Translations under genes and position numbers: made by a program
Assembly: GCF_016820245.1 (NCBI RefSeq)
Contig: NZ_JAFCAR010000001.1
Location: 310,001-374,000, forward strand
Reading direction: 5' to 3'
Source of the DNA: Jannaschia sp. Os4
GTDB lineage: Bacteria; Pseudomonadota; Alphaproteobacteria; Rhodobacterales; Rhodobacteraceae
DNA length: 64,000 bases
The notes under the pieces: generated by a model
Told to the model about the DNA's origin: nothing
What the model saw: the letters and a program-made list of their open reading frames with translations, nothing else
Database searches by the model: none
In this document: piece after piece, positions 8,225 to 16,720 of the stretch
Position numbering within the stretch: the first letter of the stretch is position 1
Layout: each line of letters begins with the position of its first letter

Positions 8225-9892
8225 ATGCCCTATCGCGCCCCCGCCAACGAGATCCGCTTCGTGCTCGACCACGTGGTCGGCTTCGACCGCGTCGCCGCCA
8301 CCGACCGCTTCGCCGAGGCCACGCCCGAGACCGTAGAGGCCATCCTGACCGAGGCGGGGCGGATGTGCACCGACGTCCTCGCGCCCTTGAACCGGGTGGG
8401 CGACCAGCAGCATTCGCGGCTGGAGAACGGGGTCGTGCGCACGCCGGACGGGTTCAAGGAGGGATTCCAAGCGATCGCCGAGGGCGGCTGGATCGGCATG
8501 TCCGGGCCGGAGGAGCATGGCGGCATGGGCCTGCCCATCGCGCTGACGATGGCCGTCAATGAGATGATCGGCTCGGCCTGCCTGTCGCTGCAGCTCAACC
8601 CGCTGATGACCCAAGGCCAGATCGAGGCGTTGGAGGCGCATGCCTCCAAGGAGCTGCAGGACCTCTACATCCCCAAGCTCATCTCGGGCGAGTGGACCGG
8701 CACCATGAACCTGACGGAGCCGCAGGCCGGCTCGGACGTGGGCGCGCTTAAGTCGAAGGCGGAGCCCAACGGCGACGGCACCTACGCGATCACCGGGCAG
8801 AAGATCTACATCTCGTGGGGCGACCACGACATGGCCGAGAACATCTGCCACCTCGTGCTAGCCCGCCTGCCCGACGGGGTCGAGGGGACCAAGGGGATCT
8901 CGCTCTTCATGGTGCCCAAGTACCTTCCGACCGAGGACGGCGGCATCGGCGTGGCGAACACGCTGAAGGTCGTCTCGCTGGAGGAGAAGCTGGGCCTGCA
9001 CGCCTCGCCCACCGCCGTGATGCAGTACGACGGCGCGACCGGCTGGCTGGTGGGCGAGCCGCACAAGGGAATGGCCGCGATGTTCACCATGATGAACAAC
9101 GCCCGCCTCGGCGTGGGCGTGCAGGGCCTGTCGATGGCCGAGGCCGCGATGCAGCACGCGATGGCCTATGCGATGGACCGGGTGCAGGGGCGCACGGAGC
9201 GCAAGGGCGGCTCGATCATGGAGCACGCCGACGTCCGGCGCATGGCGCTCGACATGAAGGCGCGGACCTTCGCGGCGCGCGCGCTCTGCATGGACACGGC
9301 GGTCGCGCTCGACCTGGGCCGGGCGAACGGCGACGCCGACATGCTGGCGCGCGGCGCCTTCCTGACCCCCATCGCCAAGGCCTACGGCACCGACACCGGC
9401 ATCGCCGTGGCGGGCGAGGGCATCCAAGTGCATGGCGGCATGGGCTTCGTGGAGGAGACGGGCGCGGCGCAATACCTGCGCGACGTGCGCGTCACCGCGA
9501 TCTACGAGGGCACCAACGGCATCCAAGCGATGGACCTCGTGGGCCGCAAGCTGATGGATGGCGGCGCGGCGGCCTTCGCCGTGCTCGACGAGATCCTCGG
9601 GTTGGACCCGGCGCTGGACGCCGCCGCTGCGGAGCTGCGGACGCTGACCGAATGGATGGTCGCGCAGGCGCCCCAGGACCGCTTCGCGGGCGCGGTGCCC
9701 TACCTGCAGGCCTTCGCGCGGGTGCTGGGCACGGCCTACCACCTGCGCGCCGCGAGCGCCGACGCGGCCCGCGCGCCGCTGGCCCGCTTCGCGGCCGCCC
9801 GCATGCTGCCCGAGGCGCTGGCCGAGATGGCCAAGGCGCGGCTGGGGTCCGAGGATCTCTACGCGATGAGCGCCGAGGAGATCGCGGCCTGA
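8225..9892 (+). CDS. Acyl-CoA dehydrogenase (long, AidB/DmdC-like type)
   Basis: An FAD-dependent dehydrogenase of 555 residues. Core signatures include TGTMNLTEPQAGSDVGAL and ITGQKIYISWGDHD, then the C-terminal QVHGGMGFVEETGAAQYLRD and YEGTNGIQAMDLVGRK. The length and the extra C-terminal domain place it with the longer acyl-CoA dehydrogenases that include 3-methylmercaptopropionyl-CoA dehydrogenase (DmdC) of DMSP degradation. Sequence reading alone cannot decide the substrate: it could be DmdC or a fatty acyl-CoA enzyme. No other dmd genes are adjacent. The following MBL hydrolase is on the same strand behind a repeat element. Confidence 0.87.
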   Translation: MPYRAPANEIRFVLDHVVGFDRVAATDRFAEATPETVEAILTEAGRMCTDVLAPLNRVGDQQHSRLENGVVRTPDGFKEGFQAIAEGGWIGMSGPEEHGGMGLPIALTMAVNEMIGSACLSLQLNPLMTQGQIEALEAHASKELQDLYIPKLISGEWTGTMNLTEPQAGSDVGALKSKAEPNGDGTYAITGQKIYISWGDHDMAENICHLVLARLPDGVEGTKGISLFMVPKYLPTEDGGIGVANTLKVVSLEEKLGLHASPTAVMQYDGATGWLVGEPHKGMAAMFTMMNNARLGVGVQGLSMAEAAMQHAMAYAMDRVQGRTERKGGSIMEHADVRRMALDMKARTFAARALCMDTAVALDLGRANGDADMLARGAFLTPIAKAYGTDTGIAVAGEGIQVHGGMGFVEETGAAQYLRDVRVTAIYEGTNGIQAMDLVGRKLMDGGAAAFAVLDEILGLDPALDAAAAELRTLTEWMVAQAPQDRFAGAVPYLQAFARVLGTAYHLRAASADAARAPLARFAAARMLPEALAEMAKARLGSEDLYAMSAEEIAA

Positions 9893-9900
9893 TCGTCTCG

Positions 9901-9968
9901 CCCCGCCGAGGCGGGGCGATCCGGCGGGGGCCAGCCCCCGCGCCCCCGGGATATTTCCGGCAAGAGGA
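9901..9968 (+). repeat. Hairpin-plus-box intergenic repeat, copy 1
   Basis: Just after the acyl-CoA dehydrogenase stop come two GC hairpins (9901-9916 and 9924-9941, the second GCGGGGG/CCCCCGC), then a 24-nt box (9945-9968) containing ATATTTCCGGCAAGAGGA. The box matches 20 of 24 positions of a second copy at 36391-36414, also placed behind hairpins after a stop codon. The first hairpin may terminate the dehydrogenase transcript; the AAGAGGAAGGGG at the end sits where the next gene's ribosome-binding site is needed. Confidence 0.65.
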
Positions 9969-9981
9969 AGGGGACGCGCCC

Positions 9982-11043
9982 ATGGATGGCGGCGACCGCT
10001 CGGACGATCCCGGCTGCCGGGGCCTGCGCTTCCCGTGGGACGCGCCGCCCGCCGAGGGCGAGGCGACCGAGGTGGCCGAGGGCGTCCTCTGGGCGCGCCT
10101 GCCGCTGCCGATGGCGCTGGACCACGTCAACGTCTTCTTCCTGCGGGACGGGGACGGCTGGGCGATGGTGGACACCGGGTTCGACACCAAGCGGACGCGC
10201 GCGATCCTCGAGGGGCTGATGGCGGGGCCGCTGGACGGCCTGCCGATCGTGCGGGTGCTGGTAACGCATCACCACCCGGACCACGTCGGCCTCGCGGGCT
10301 GGCTGATGGAGCGGGGGGCGGAGCTGCTGACGACGCGCACCGCGTGGCTGATGGCGCGGATGCTGACCTTGGACGAGCAGGCGCGGCCCACGCCCGAGAC
10401 GCTGGAGTTCTGCCGCCGCTACGGGATGGACGCGGCGGTGCTGGCCGCCCGCGCCGAGGAGCGGCCGTTCAACTTCGCCGACATCGTCGCGCCGCTGCCC
10501 GTCGGGTTCACGCGGATCAAGGCGGGGGACCGGATCGACTTGGGCGGGCGGACGTGGGACGTGCACACCGGCGACGGCCACGCTGCCGAGCACGCGGTGC
10601 TCTACGAGGTCGGCGGCGACCTCGTGCTGGGGGGCGACCAGCTGCTGCCCGGCATCTCGCCCAACCTCGGGCTCTACCCGACCGAGCCGGGCGGCGACCC
10701 GGTGGGGGACTGGATGGCGTCCTGCGCGCGGCTGGCCCCCTTGGCGCGCGAGGACCACCTCGTGCTGCCCGGCCACAAGACGCCCTACACGGGCCTGCCC
10801 GCGCGGATGCGGTCGCTCCGGGAGAACCACGTGCACGCGCTGGACCGGCTGCACGCCCATCTGGCCGAGGCGCCCCGCACCGGGGGCGAGTGCTTCGCGC
10901 CGCTGTTCAAGCGTCCGGTCAACGAGAAGACCTACGGCCTCGCCTTCTTCGAGGCGGCGGCGCACCTGAACCGCCTCTGGCTCACCGGGCGCGCGAGCCG
11001 CGAGGACCGGGGCGACGGGGTGTGGCTCTGGCGCGCCACCTGA
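9982..11043 (+). CDS. Metallo-beta-lactamase-fold hydrolase
   Basis: A protein of 353 residues starting at the ATG 9982, with AGAGGAAGGGG upstream. The metal site is intact: HHHPDH at 96-101 (HxHxDH), a further His in DGHAAEHAVL, Asp in LGGDQLLPG and a distal His in LPGHKTPY. The C-terminal helical part (about 250-353) resembles the RNase Z/glyoxalase II-like MBL proteins found beside acyl-CoA dehydrogenases in this order. The substrate is unknown; thioester hydrolysis would fit the neighbour, as inference only. Confidence 0.87.
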   Translation: MDGGDRSDDPGCRGLRFPWDAPPAEGEATEVAEGVLWARLPLPMALDHVNVFFLRDGDGWAMVDTGFDTKRTRAILEGLMAGPLDGLPIVRVLVTHHHPDHVGLAGWLMERGAELLTTRTAWLMARMLTLDEQARPTPETLEFCRRYGMDAAVLAARAEERPFNFADIVAPLPVGFTRIKAGDRIDLGGRTWDVHTGDGHAAEHAVLYEVGGDLVLGGDQLLPGISPNLGLYPTEPGGDPVGDWMASCARLAPLAREDHLVLPGHKTPYTGLPARMRSLRENHVHALDRLHAHLAEAPRTGGECFAPLFKRPVNEKTYGLAFFEAAAHLNRLWLTGRASREDRGDGVWLWRAT

Positions 11044-11122
11044 GGCGCGACTCCGCGGCTCACGGGACACGTGATCGGCCCGCGTCTTGGCCCTCCGCCC
11101 GCCCTGCGCCACGAAGGCGCGC

Positions 11123-11560
11123 ATGGACGAGATCGCCACCACCGCCGAGGCCCTCGAGAACGCGCACGACCTGCGCGCGGACGGGCGCGACCACGCCGAG
11201 CCGGTCCCCGAGGGCATCCGCAAGGCGCGCTCCCCGGCGGAGTGGGCGGCGCAGCGCGCGATCCTCTACCTCAAGCGGTTCGAGGAGGGCCTGCCCGAGG
11301 ACAAGGTGGTCGCGATGGCCTTCGCGGGCGGCCCCGGCGGCCTGCTGCGGGTGCGGGGCGTGGGGTTCCACGCGCCCGATATCGTGACCTTCAGCGGCGT
11401 GGACCGCAACGGCCACCCCGCGCAGGTGATCCAGCACGTCACCCAGCTCAACCTGATGCTCCGCGCCGAACCGAGGCCGCCGGAGGACGACGGCCAGCGC
11501 ATCGGCTTCCGCCTCGCCGCCGCGCTGCAGGACGACAAGACCGAGGATCTCGAGACATGA
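11123..11560 (+). CDS. DUF6173 family protein
   Basis: A protein of 145 residues beginning MDEIATTAEAL, with AAGG 6-9 nt upstream of the start. It resembles the conserved Rhodobacterales DUF6173 proteins: SPAEWAAQRAILYLKRFEEGLP, VAMAFAGGPGGLLRVRGVGF, DIVTFSG and VQHVTQLNLMLRAEP. No signal peptide or membrane segment is seen, so it should be cytoplasmic. The function is unknown. It precedes the oxidase subunit IV gene by about 95 bp. Confidence 0.75.
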   Translation: MDEIATTAEALENAHDLRADGRDHAEPVPEGIRKARSPAEWAAQRAILYLKRFEEGLPEDKVVAMAFAGGPGGLLRVRGVGFHAPDIVTFSGVDRNGHPAQVIQHVTQLNLMLRAEPRPPEDDGQRIGFRLAAALQDDKTEDLET

Positions 11561-11656
11561 CCGCGACGACACGACACGCGCTCGCCCCGCCGATCTCCCC
11601 CGTGACAGCGCCCGCACCGTGGGCTACCCGCCCCGCGAACGACCAGGAGACGACCG

Positions 11657-11800
11657 ATGGCCGACCAGAAGCCGCACGAGCCGGGCACCATGGACATCAC
11701 GGAGCAGGAGAAGACCTTCGACGGCTTCATGCGCTTCACGAAGAACGCGGTGATCGCGATCATCGTGATCCTCGTCCTGCTCGCGATCTTCCGCACCTGA
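11657..11800 (+). CDS. aa3-type cytochrome c oxidase subunit IV
   Basis: A 47-residue protein (MADQKPHEPGTMDITEQEKT...) with a cytoplasmic N-terminus carrying the family segment MDITEQEKTFDGFMRF and a single C-terminal transmembrane helix (about residues 27-45, rich in I, V and L). It matches the small alphaproteobacterial aa3 oxidase subunit IV. A strong ribosome-binding site (CCAGGAGA) precedes the ATG. It is far from any other oxidase gene in this window, as is usual. The stop overlaps the apparent start of the next gene. Confidence 0.88.
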   Translation: MADQKPHEPGTMDITEQEKTFDGFMRFTKNAVIAIIVILVLLAIFRT

Positions 11801-12429
11801 GGCGCTGGCTCGCACGGCTCGCCGCGCTGATCCTGCTGCCCGCCCTTCTCGCGGGCTGCGTCAACGAGGACGTGCAGGCTCCCTTGGCGCAGGCGCAGGC
11901 GGCCGCCTACCGCGCGCCGGGCGCGCCGACGCTGACGGTCTACACGATGATCTCGAACCTCTCCGGGCGCGGGGGCCATTCCGCGCTCATGGTGTCGGGG
12001 TCGCAGCGCGTGCTCTTCGATCCGGCGGGATCGTGGTACCACCCGACCGCGCCGGAGCGCGGCGACGTGTTCTTCGGGATGACGCCCGGGCTGGTGGAGT
12101 TCTACGAGGACTACCACGCCCGCCCCTCCTACCACGTGGTGAAGCACGAGATCGCGGTCGACGCGGCCACCGCCGAGCGGGCCCTGCAACTGGTGCAGGC
12201 GCATGGCACGGCGGGCAAGGCGACCTGCGGGCAATCGGTCTCGGGCGTACTGCGCGAGCTGGGCTTCACGTCGGTGAAGCGGGCTTGGTTCCCCGAGCGC
12301 GTCATGCGCGACGTCGCGGCGCTCCCCGGCGTGCGCGAGACCAAGCGGTTCGACGACGTGGAGGATCCGTGGTCGCCCGAGCGCGGCGCGCGCGCGCAGG
12401 CCATCGCCTTGGAGAAGGCCGCCGAGTGA
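11797..12429 (+). CDS. Lipoprotein, possible permuted papain-like fold
   Basis: About 210 residues. No ATG, GTG or TTG lies upstream of the signal peptide in this frame; the best start is CTG at 11797, overlapping the preceding stop as CTGA and giving a textbook lipoprotein signal (LRRWLARLAALILLPALLAGC, an Arg-rich start ending in the LAGC lipobox). The mature part has GHSALMVSG (His) early and ATCGQSVSGVLRELGF (Cys) late. That order, with FDPAGSWY between them, is reminiscent of circularly permuted NlpC/P60-like or DUF4105-type cysteine hydrolases. The fold is inference; the lipoprotein call is solid. Confidence 0.72.
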   Translation: MRRWLARLAALILLPALLAGCVNEDVQAPLAQAQAAAYRAPGAPTLTVYTMISNLSGRGGHSALMVSGSQRVLFDPAGSWYHPTAPERGDVFFGMTPGLVEFYEDYHARPSYHVVKHEIAVDAATAERALQLVQAHGTAGKATCGQSVSGVLRELGFTSVKRAWFPERVMRDVAALPGVRETKRFDDVEDPWSPERGARAQAIALEKAAE

Positions 12430-12472
12430 GGCGGGGTGAGACGGGACGCGTGCCCCGTGATAGGGGGCGGGC

Positions 12473-13888
12473 ATGGCCCAGTCCCTCCCCCTGCCCTGCG
12501 CCGACGGACGCCCGTCCGACGGCACCTGCCCCGACACGACCGGCACGCTGATCGCCACCACGCTGGGATCGGCGCTCGCGTTCATCGTGGGCTCCATCGT
12601 CAACGTGGCGCTGCCCGCGATGCAGGAGACCTACGCCGCCGGGCCAACGGGGGCGCAGTGGATCGTGAACGCCTACCTGCTGCCCCTCGGCGCGCTCGTC
12701 CTGATCGGCGGCGCGCTCGGGGACCATTACGGGCGACGGCGCGTGTTCCTCGCCGGGCTGGTGGTGTTCACCGTCGCCTGCGGGATCTGCGCGGTCGCGC
12801 CGACCTTCCCGATCCTGATGGCGGGCCGGGCCTTGGAGGGGGTAGGCGCGGCCCTCGTCGCGCCCACCTCGCTGGCCATCATCTCGGACGCCTTCGACGG
12901 CAAGGCACGGGGGAAGGCCATCGGGACGTGGGCCGGCGCGGGCGCGGCCGCGTCGGCCTTGGCGCCGGTGGCGGGCGGCTGGATCGTGGACGTGGCGGGC
13001 TGGCGGTGGGCCTTCGTCGCCGTGATCCCGCTGGCGGTCGCCGCGTTCTGGTTCGCGCTCCGCTCCGTGCGCGAATCGACCGCCGACCGGGGCGAGCGCG
13101 CGGCTCTCGACTGGACCGGCGCGGCGCTGGTCTCCGCGGCCTTGGGCGCGGGCATCTGGGGCCTCGTCGCCCTTCCGGAGCGAGGCGCGACGCCGCTGGT
13201 GCTGGGCGCCTTGGTCGCGGGCGCGGCGCTCTTCGCGGCCTTCCTCTGGATCGAGCGGACGAAGGGCGATGGCGCGATGATCCCGCTCGCGCTGTTCCGG
13301 GACGGCACGTTCTCGGGCCTCTCGCTCTACACCTTCCTGCTCTACGCGGCGCTCGGCGGCCTGCTCCTGCTGCTGCCCTACGTGATGATCCAAGACCTCG
13401 GCTGGTCGGCCACCGCCGCCGGGACCGCGCTCCTGCCCTTCCCGCTCATCATGGGTCTGGCCTCGCGCTTCGTCGGCGGGACGCTGGCGGACCGGCTGGG
13501 CGCGCGGATCCTCCTCACGGCGGGCGCGGCCTTGGTGGCGCTTGCGTTCGGGCTGTGGACCTTCACCCCCGCCGAGGGGGTCGACTACCGGGTGCACATC
13601 CTGCCCGGCCTCCTGGTGATGGCCGTGGGCATGTCGCTCGCGGTGGCCCCCCTCACCTCCACCGTGCTGGCCGCCGCCGGGGACGACTACTCGGGCGTGG
13701 CCTCGGGCGTGAACAACGCGATCAGCCGGGTCGGCGGGCTGGTGGCGACGGCGCTGCTCGGCCTCGTGCTGCTGGGGCAGGCCGAGTCGCTCACGGCGGG
13801 CTTCGCCCTCGCGGCGATGGCGGGGGCGGCGCTGGCGGCCGGATCGGCGGCGCTGTCGTGGCTGCTGGTCCGGCCTAGGACGTCGTGA
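12473..13888 (+). CDS. MFS transporter, DHA2-type drug exporter
   Basis: A protein of 471 residues with about 14 predicted membrane segments, the number typical of the DHA2 multidrug family. The motif A loop is seen as GGALGDHYGRRRVFLAGL, the motif C-like region as GRALEGVGAALVAPTSLAIISDAF, and a second-half motif A as GGTLADRLGARILLTAG. The substrate cannot be told; no regulator is adjacent. Confidence 0.85.
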   Translation: MAQSLPLPCADGRPSDGTCPDTTGTLIATTLGSALAFIVGSIVNVALPAMQETYAAGPTGAQWIVNAYLLPLGALVLIGGALGDHYGRRRVFLAGLVVFTVACGICAVAPTFPILMAGRALEGVGAALVAPTSLAIISDAFDGKARGKAIGTWAGAGAAASALAPVAGGWIVDVAGWRWAFVAVIPLAVAAFWFALRSVRESTADRGERAALDWTGAALVSAALGAGIWGLVALPERGATPLVLGALVAGAALFAAFLWIERTKGDGAMIPLALFRDGTFSGLSLYTFLLYAALGGLLLLLPYVMIQDLGWSATAAGTALLPFPLIMGLASRFVGGTLADRLGARILLTAGAALVALAFGLWTFTPAEGVDYRVHILPGLLVMAVGMSLAVAPLTSTVLAAAGDDYSGVASGVNNAISRVGGLVATALLGLVLLGQAESLTAGFALAAMAGAALAAGSAALSWLLVRPRTS

Positions 13889-13929
13889 CGCGCTTGCGGC
13901 CCGGCCCGGCGCCCGTCACACCGCATGCC

Positions 13930-14256
13930 ATGCGCGCGCTCCTCGCCCTCCTGCTGACGATCGGCCTGACGTTGCCCGCGATGGGCGCGGCCCTCGCCGA
14001 GGGGCTGGGGCTGGAGCGCGTGGTGATCTGCCAAGGCGACCGGCTCGTGACCGTGCATCTCGGCGGCGACGGCGCGCCGGTCGAGATCGAGGGGCATGGC
14101 CCCTGCCTCGCCGCGATCCCGTCCGACCGACCCGCGCGCCCCATGCCGCCGGCGTCCGCCGCGGCTTTCACCGTCTCCGCCGAACCGGTCCCGGCGGACG
14201 GCCCCGTCGCCCGGCCCTCGACGATCCGGGCCCGCGCACCTCCTCCGACGCTCTGA
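13930..14256 (+). CDS. Small secreted protein upstream of the copper chaperone
   Basis: A protein of 108 residues with a signal peptide (MRALLALLLTIGLTLPAMGAALA). The ATG at 13930 was preferred over an in-frame ATG at 13885 because it begins the signal sequence. The mature part has two Cys residues (VVICQG and GHGPCL) and resembles DUF2946-like small periplasmic proteins that often accompany copper genes; this resemblance is weak. It precedes the PCu(A)C gene by 35 bp and is probably co-transcribed, which hints at metal handling. Confidence 0.6.
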   Translation: MRALLALLLTIGLTLPAMGAALAEGLGLERVVICQGDRLVTVHLGGDGAPVEIEGHGPCLAAIPSDRPARPMPPASAAAFTVSAEPVPADGPVARPSTIRARAPPPTL

Positions 14257-14291
14257 CCCACCCTCATCAGACCTGTCCGGAGACGCATCCC

Positions 14292-14771
14292 ATGAAGACC
14301 CGCATCCTGCTCGCCGCCCTGCTCGCGGCCGCGCCCGCCGTCGCGCACGACTACGGCGTCGGCGCCCTCTCCATCGCGCATCCCTACGCGATCGAAACCC
14401 CGCCCAACGCCCCCGTCGCGGGCGGCTACCTCGAGATCACGAATGCGGGCGACGCCGACGACGTGCTCGTCTCCGCCAGCGTGGACGAAGCCATCGCCGG
14501 CGCGACCCAACTCCACCGGATGGAGATGGACGGCGGCGTCATGCGCATGTCCGAGGTGGAGGGCGGCATCCCGGTGCCGGCGGGCGAGACGGTCGTGCTG
14601 CAGCGCGGTGGGCTGCACGTCATGTTCATGCAGCTCGTCGAGGGGCTGGAGGCCGGGGCGGAGGTGCCCGCCACCCTGACCTTCCGGGACGCGGGACCCG
14701 TCGAGGTCGTCTTCGCCGTCGAGACCCGCGCCGAGGCCGAGGCGCGGGCCGGCGGAGGCCACGACCACTGA
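14292..14771 (+). CDS. PCu(A)C family periplasmic copper chaperone
   Basis: Delivers Cu(I) to the CuA site of cytochrome oxidase. The protein has 159 residues, a signal peptide (MKTRILLAALLAAAPAVA) and the PCu(A)C copper-binding set: His75 and Met77 (QLHRMEM), Met84/Met86, and HVM at 109-111. A His-rich tail (GGHDH) may add metal binding. YLEITNAGDADDVL is the typical beta-strand segment. Together with the upstream secreted protein it forms a small copper operon. Confidence 0.9.
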   Translation: MKTRILLAALLAAAPAVAHDYGVGALSIAHPYAIETPPNAPVAGGYLEITNAGDADDVLVSASVDEAIAGATQLHRMEMDGGVMRMSEVEGGIPVPAGETVVLQRGGLHVMFMQLVEGLEAGAEVPATLTFRDAGPVEVVFAVETRAEAEARAGGGHDH

Positions 14772-14822
14772 CCTCCTGGGCGGCGGATCGAACCCGCCGC
14801 CCCCCTCCCGCGTTGCACGGCC

Positions 14823-15371
14823 ATGACCGATCGCAGCCTCACCCTCCCGCCCCACGACACCCGCATCCACGTGCTCGCCGCCCGGCCCGAGGCGGGGATC
14901 GAGACGACGACCCATCTCTCCCGGCTCCGCGGCGAGGCGCCCGGCGGAAGCTTGGCCGAGGCGCTCGGCGCGCCCGTCGATCCCGCCGGGGTCGAGGCGT
15001 TCTCGGCGCAGGACGTCGAGAGCATGGGCCTGCGGGCCTATCTCGCCTCCGCTTACGACGCCGATCCCGGCGCGTTGGAGACGGACGCGGTCTGGCTCGA
15101 CGCGCTGCGCGGCACGGTCGTCGTCGTGACGCCCAAGGCGCTTCCGACGGGCGGGACGCTCGAATTGGCGGACGACCTGCACATGGTCGGCTCCTACCCG
15201 ACCGCCGCCGCCGACCACGCCGCCGCGCCCCTGCCCCGCCAAGCGCCCGAGGAGGTGCCGCGCGTCGCCACCCCGGCCGCCTCCACCGGCGACACGACGT
15301 CGAACCGCACGATCGTCTGGATCGTGCTGGCCGCGCTGGTCCTCGCCGCGATCCTCGTGCTGGCGCTCTGA
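14823..15371 (+). CDS. Conserved hypothetical protein with C-terminal membrane anchor
   Basis: A protein of 182 residues, unrecognised. It has an N-terminal soluble region (about 1-155) that includes LRAYLASAYDADPGALETDAVWLDALRG, read as ...AYDADPGALE and DAVWLDALRG, then a linker rich in Ala, Pro and Thr and one transmembrane helix at about 162-182 (tail-anchored topology). It lies 24 bp upstream of the dihydroorotase-like gene and is probably in the same operon. Confidence 0.62.
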   Translation: MTDRSLTLPPHDTRIHVLAARPEAGIETTTHLSRLRGEAPGGSLAEALGAPVDPAGVEAFSAQDVESMGLRAYLASAYDADPGALETDAVWLDALRGTVVVVTPKALPTGGTLELADDLHMVGSYPTAAADHAAAPLPRQAPEEVPRVATPAASTGDTTSNRTIVWIVLAALVLAAILVLAL

Positions 15372-15395
15372 GGACGGCGCGGCTAGCAGTCCGCC

Positions 15396-16652
15396 ATGTC
15401 CGTTCTGCTGACCAACGCGATCCTGATCGACCCCGAGGCGGGGACCGTCTCCGAGGGCGAGATCCGCATCGAGGACGGGCGAATCACCCCGCCGGGTCCG
15501 GCGAAGGAGGTGATCGACTGCGGCGGGCGCCACCTCGCGCCGGGGATCGTCGACCTCGGGGTCAAGGTCGGGGAGCCGGGGGAGCGGCACAAGGAGAGCT
15601 TCCGCACCGCAGGCGAGGCCGCGCGGCGCGGGGGCGTGACCATGATGGTCTGCCGCCCCGACACGACCCCGCCCGTCGACACGCCCGAGACCTTCGCCTT
15701 CGTCCAAGGCCGGGCCGCGACCGCCGGGGTCCGCGTCCGCCAGATGGCCACGCTGACCAAGGGCCGCGCCGGGCGCGAGATGGTCGAGATGGGGTTCCTG
15801 TCCGACGCGGGCGCGGTGGCGTTCACCGACGGGGACCACGTGGTGCGCGACGCCAAGGCGCTGTCGCGCTGCCTGACCTACGCGCGCTCGCTCGGCGCAC
15901 TGGTGATCGGCCACCCGCAGGAGCCGTCGCTCTCGGACGGCGCGGCGGCGACCTCGGGCAAGTTCGCGAGCCTGCGCGGCCTCCCCGCCGTCTCGCCGGT
16001 GGCGGAGCGGATGGGGCTGGAGCGCGACCTCGCCCTCGTCGGGATGACCGGGGCCAAGTGGCACGCCGACCAGATCACCACCGAGGGGGCGCTGGGTCCG
16101 CTGCGCGCAGCCAAGGCGGCGGGTCTGGACGTGACGGCGGGGACGTCGATCCACCATGTGACGCTCAACGCGCTCGACGTCGCGGACTACCGCACCTTCT
16201 TCAAGCTCAAGCCCCCGCTGCGCGACGAGGACGACCGCATCGCGGTGGCCGAGGCCTTGGCTGACGGGACGATCGACGTGCTGTGCTCCATGCACACGCC
16301 GCAGGACGAGGAGTCCAAGCGCCTGCCCTTCGAGCAGGCGGCGTCCGGCGCGGTGGGGCTGGAGACCTTCGTGCCCGCCGCGCTGCGGCTGTTCCATGCG
16401 GGGATGATCGAGTTGCCCGTCCTCTGGCGCGCGATGTCGACGGCTCCGGCCCGCAGGCTGGGGATCGAGGGGGGCTCGCTGGCCGAGGGGGCGGTGGCCG
16501 ACCTCGTGCTGGTGGACGTGGGCGCGCCCTTCGTGCTGGACCGCTGGGCGATGGCGTCGAAGTCGAAGAACACGCCCTTCGACGGCACGCGCCTGCAGGG
16601 GCGGGTGAAGGCGACGTGGGTCGGCGGCGAGCTGGTCTGGGGCGGGGTTTAG
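15396..16652 (+). CDS. pyrC: Dihydroorotase-like amidohydrolase lacking metal ligands
   Basis: A protein of 418 residues with the dihydroorotase fold and the usual genomic position next to plsY. The signature PGxxDxHxHxREPG reads PGIVDLGVKVGEPG here (49-62): both metal-binding His positions are Gly55 and Lys57, and the Arg is Gly59. Later, the expected SDHAPH reads SMHTPQ, losing the catalytic Asp. Substrate-side segments such as CRPDTTPPVDTPE and LKPPLRDEDD remain. It is probably a non-catalytic PyrC' homologue of the kind that supports aspartate carbamoyltransferase, with an active dihydroorotase elsewhere. pyrB is not in the window. Confidence 0.82.
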   Translation: MSVLLTNAILIDPEAGTVSEGEIRIEDGRITPPGPAKEVIDCGGRHLAPGIVDLGVKVGEPGERHKESFRTAGEAARRGGVTMMVCRPDTTPPVDTPETFAFVQGRAATAGVRVRQMATLTKGRAGREMVEMGFLSDAGAVAFTDGDHVVRDAKALSRCLTYARSLGALVIGHPQEPSLSDGAAATSGKFASLRGLPAVSPVAERMGLERDLALVGMTGAKWHADQITTEGALGPLRAAKAAGLDVTAGTSIHHVTLNALDVADYRTFFKLKPPLRDEDDRIAVAEALADGTIDVLCSMHTPQDEESKRLPFEQAASGAVGLETFVPAALRLFHAGMIELPVLWRAMSTAPARRLGIEGGSLAEGAVADLVLVDVGAPFVLDRWAMASKSKNTPFDGTRLQGRVKATWVGGELVWGGV

Positions 16653-16720
16653 GGCCAGCGAACGCGGGGCGTGCATCGCTCATCTGGACCTAGCAGGCCA
16701 AGTTCGGCACATCGCCCCCC

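Noticed and set aside
8143-8226. An ATG start at 8226 for the Sua5 protein
   Set aside because: It would overlap the divergent acyl-CoA dehydrogenase start and add a 28-residue Gly/His-rich extension not expected in the family; the GTG at 8142 gives normal length.
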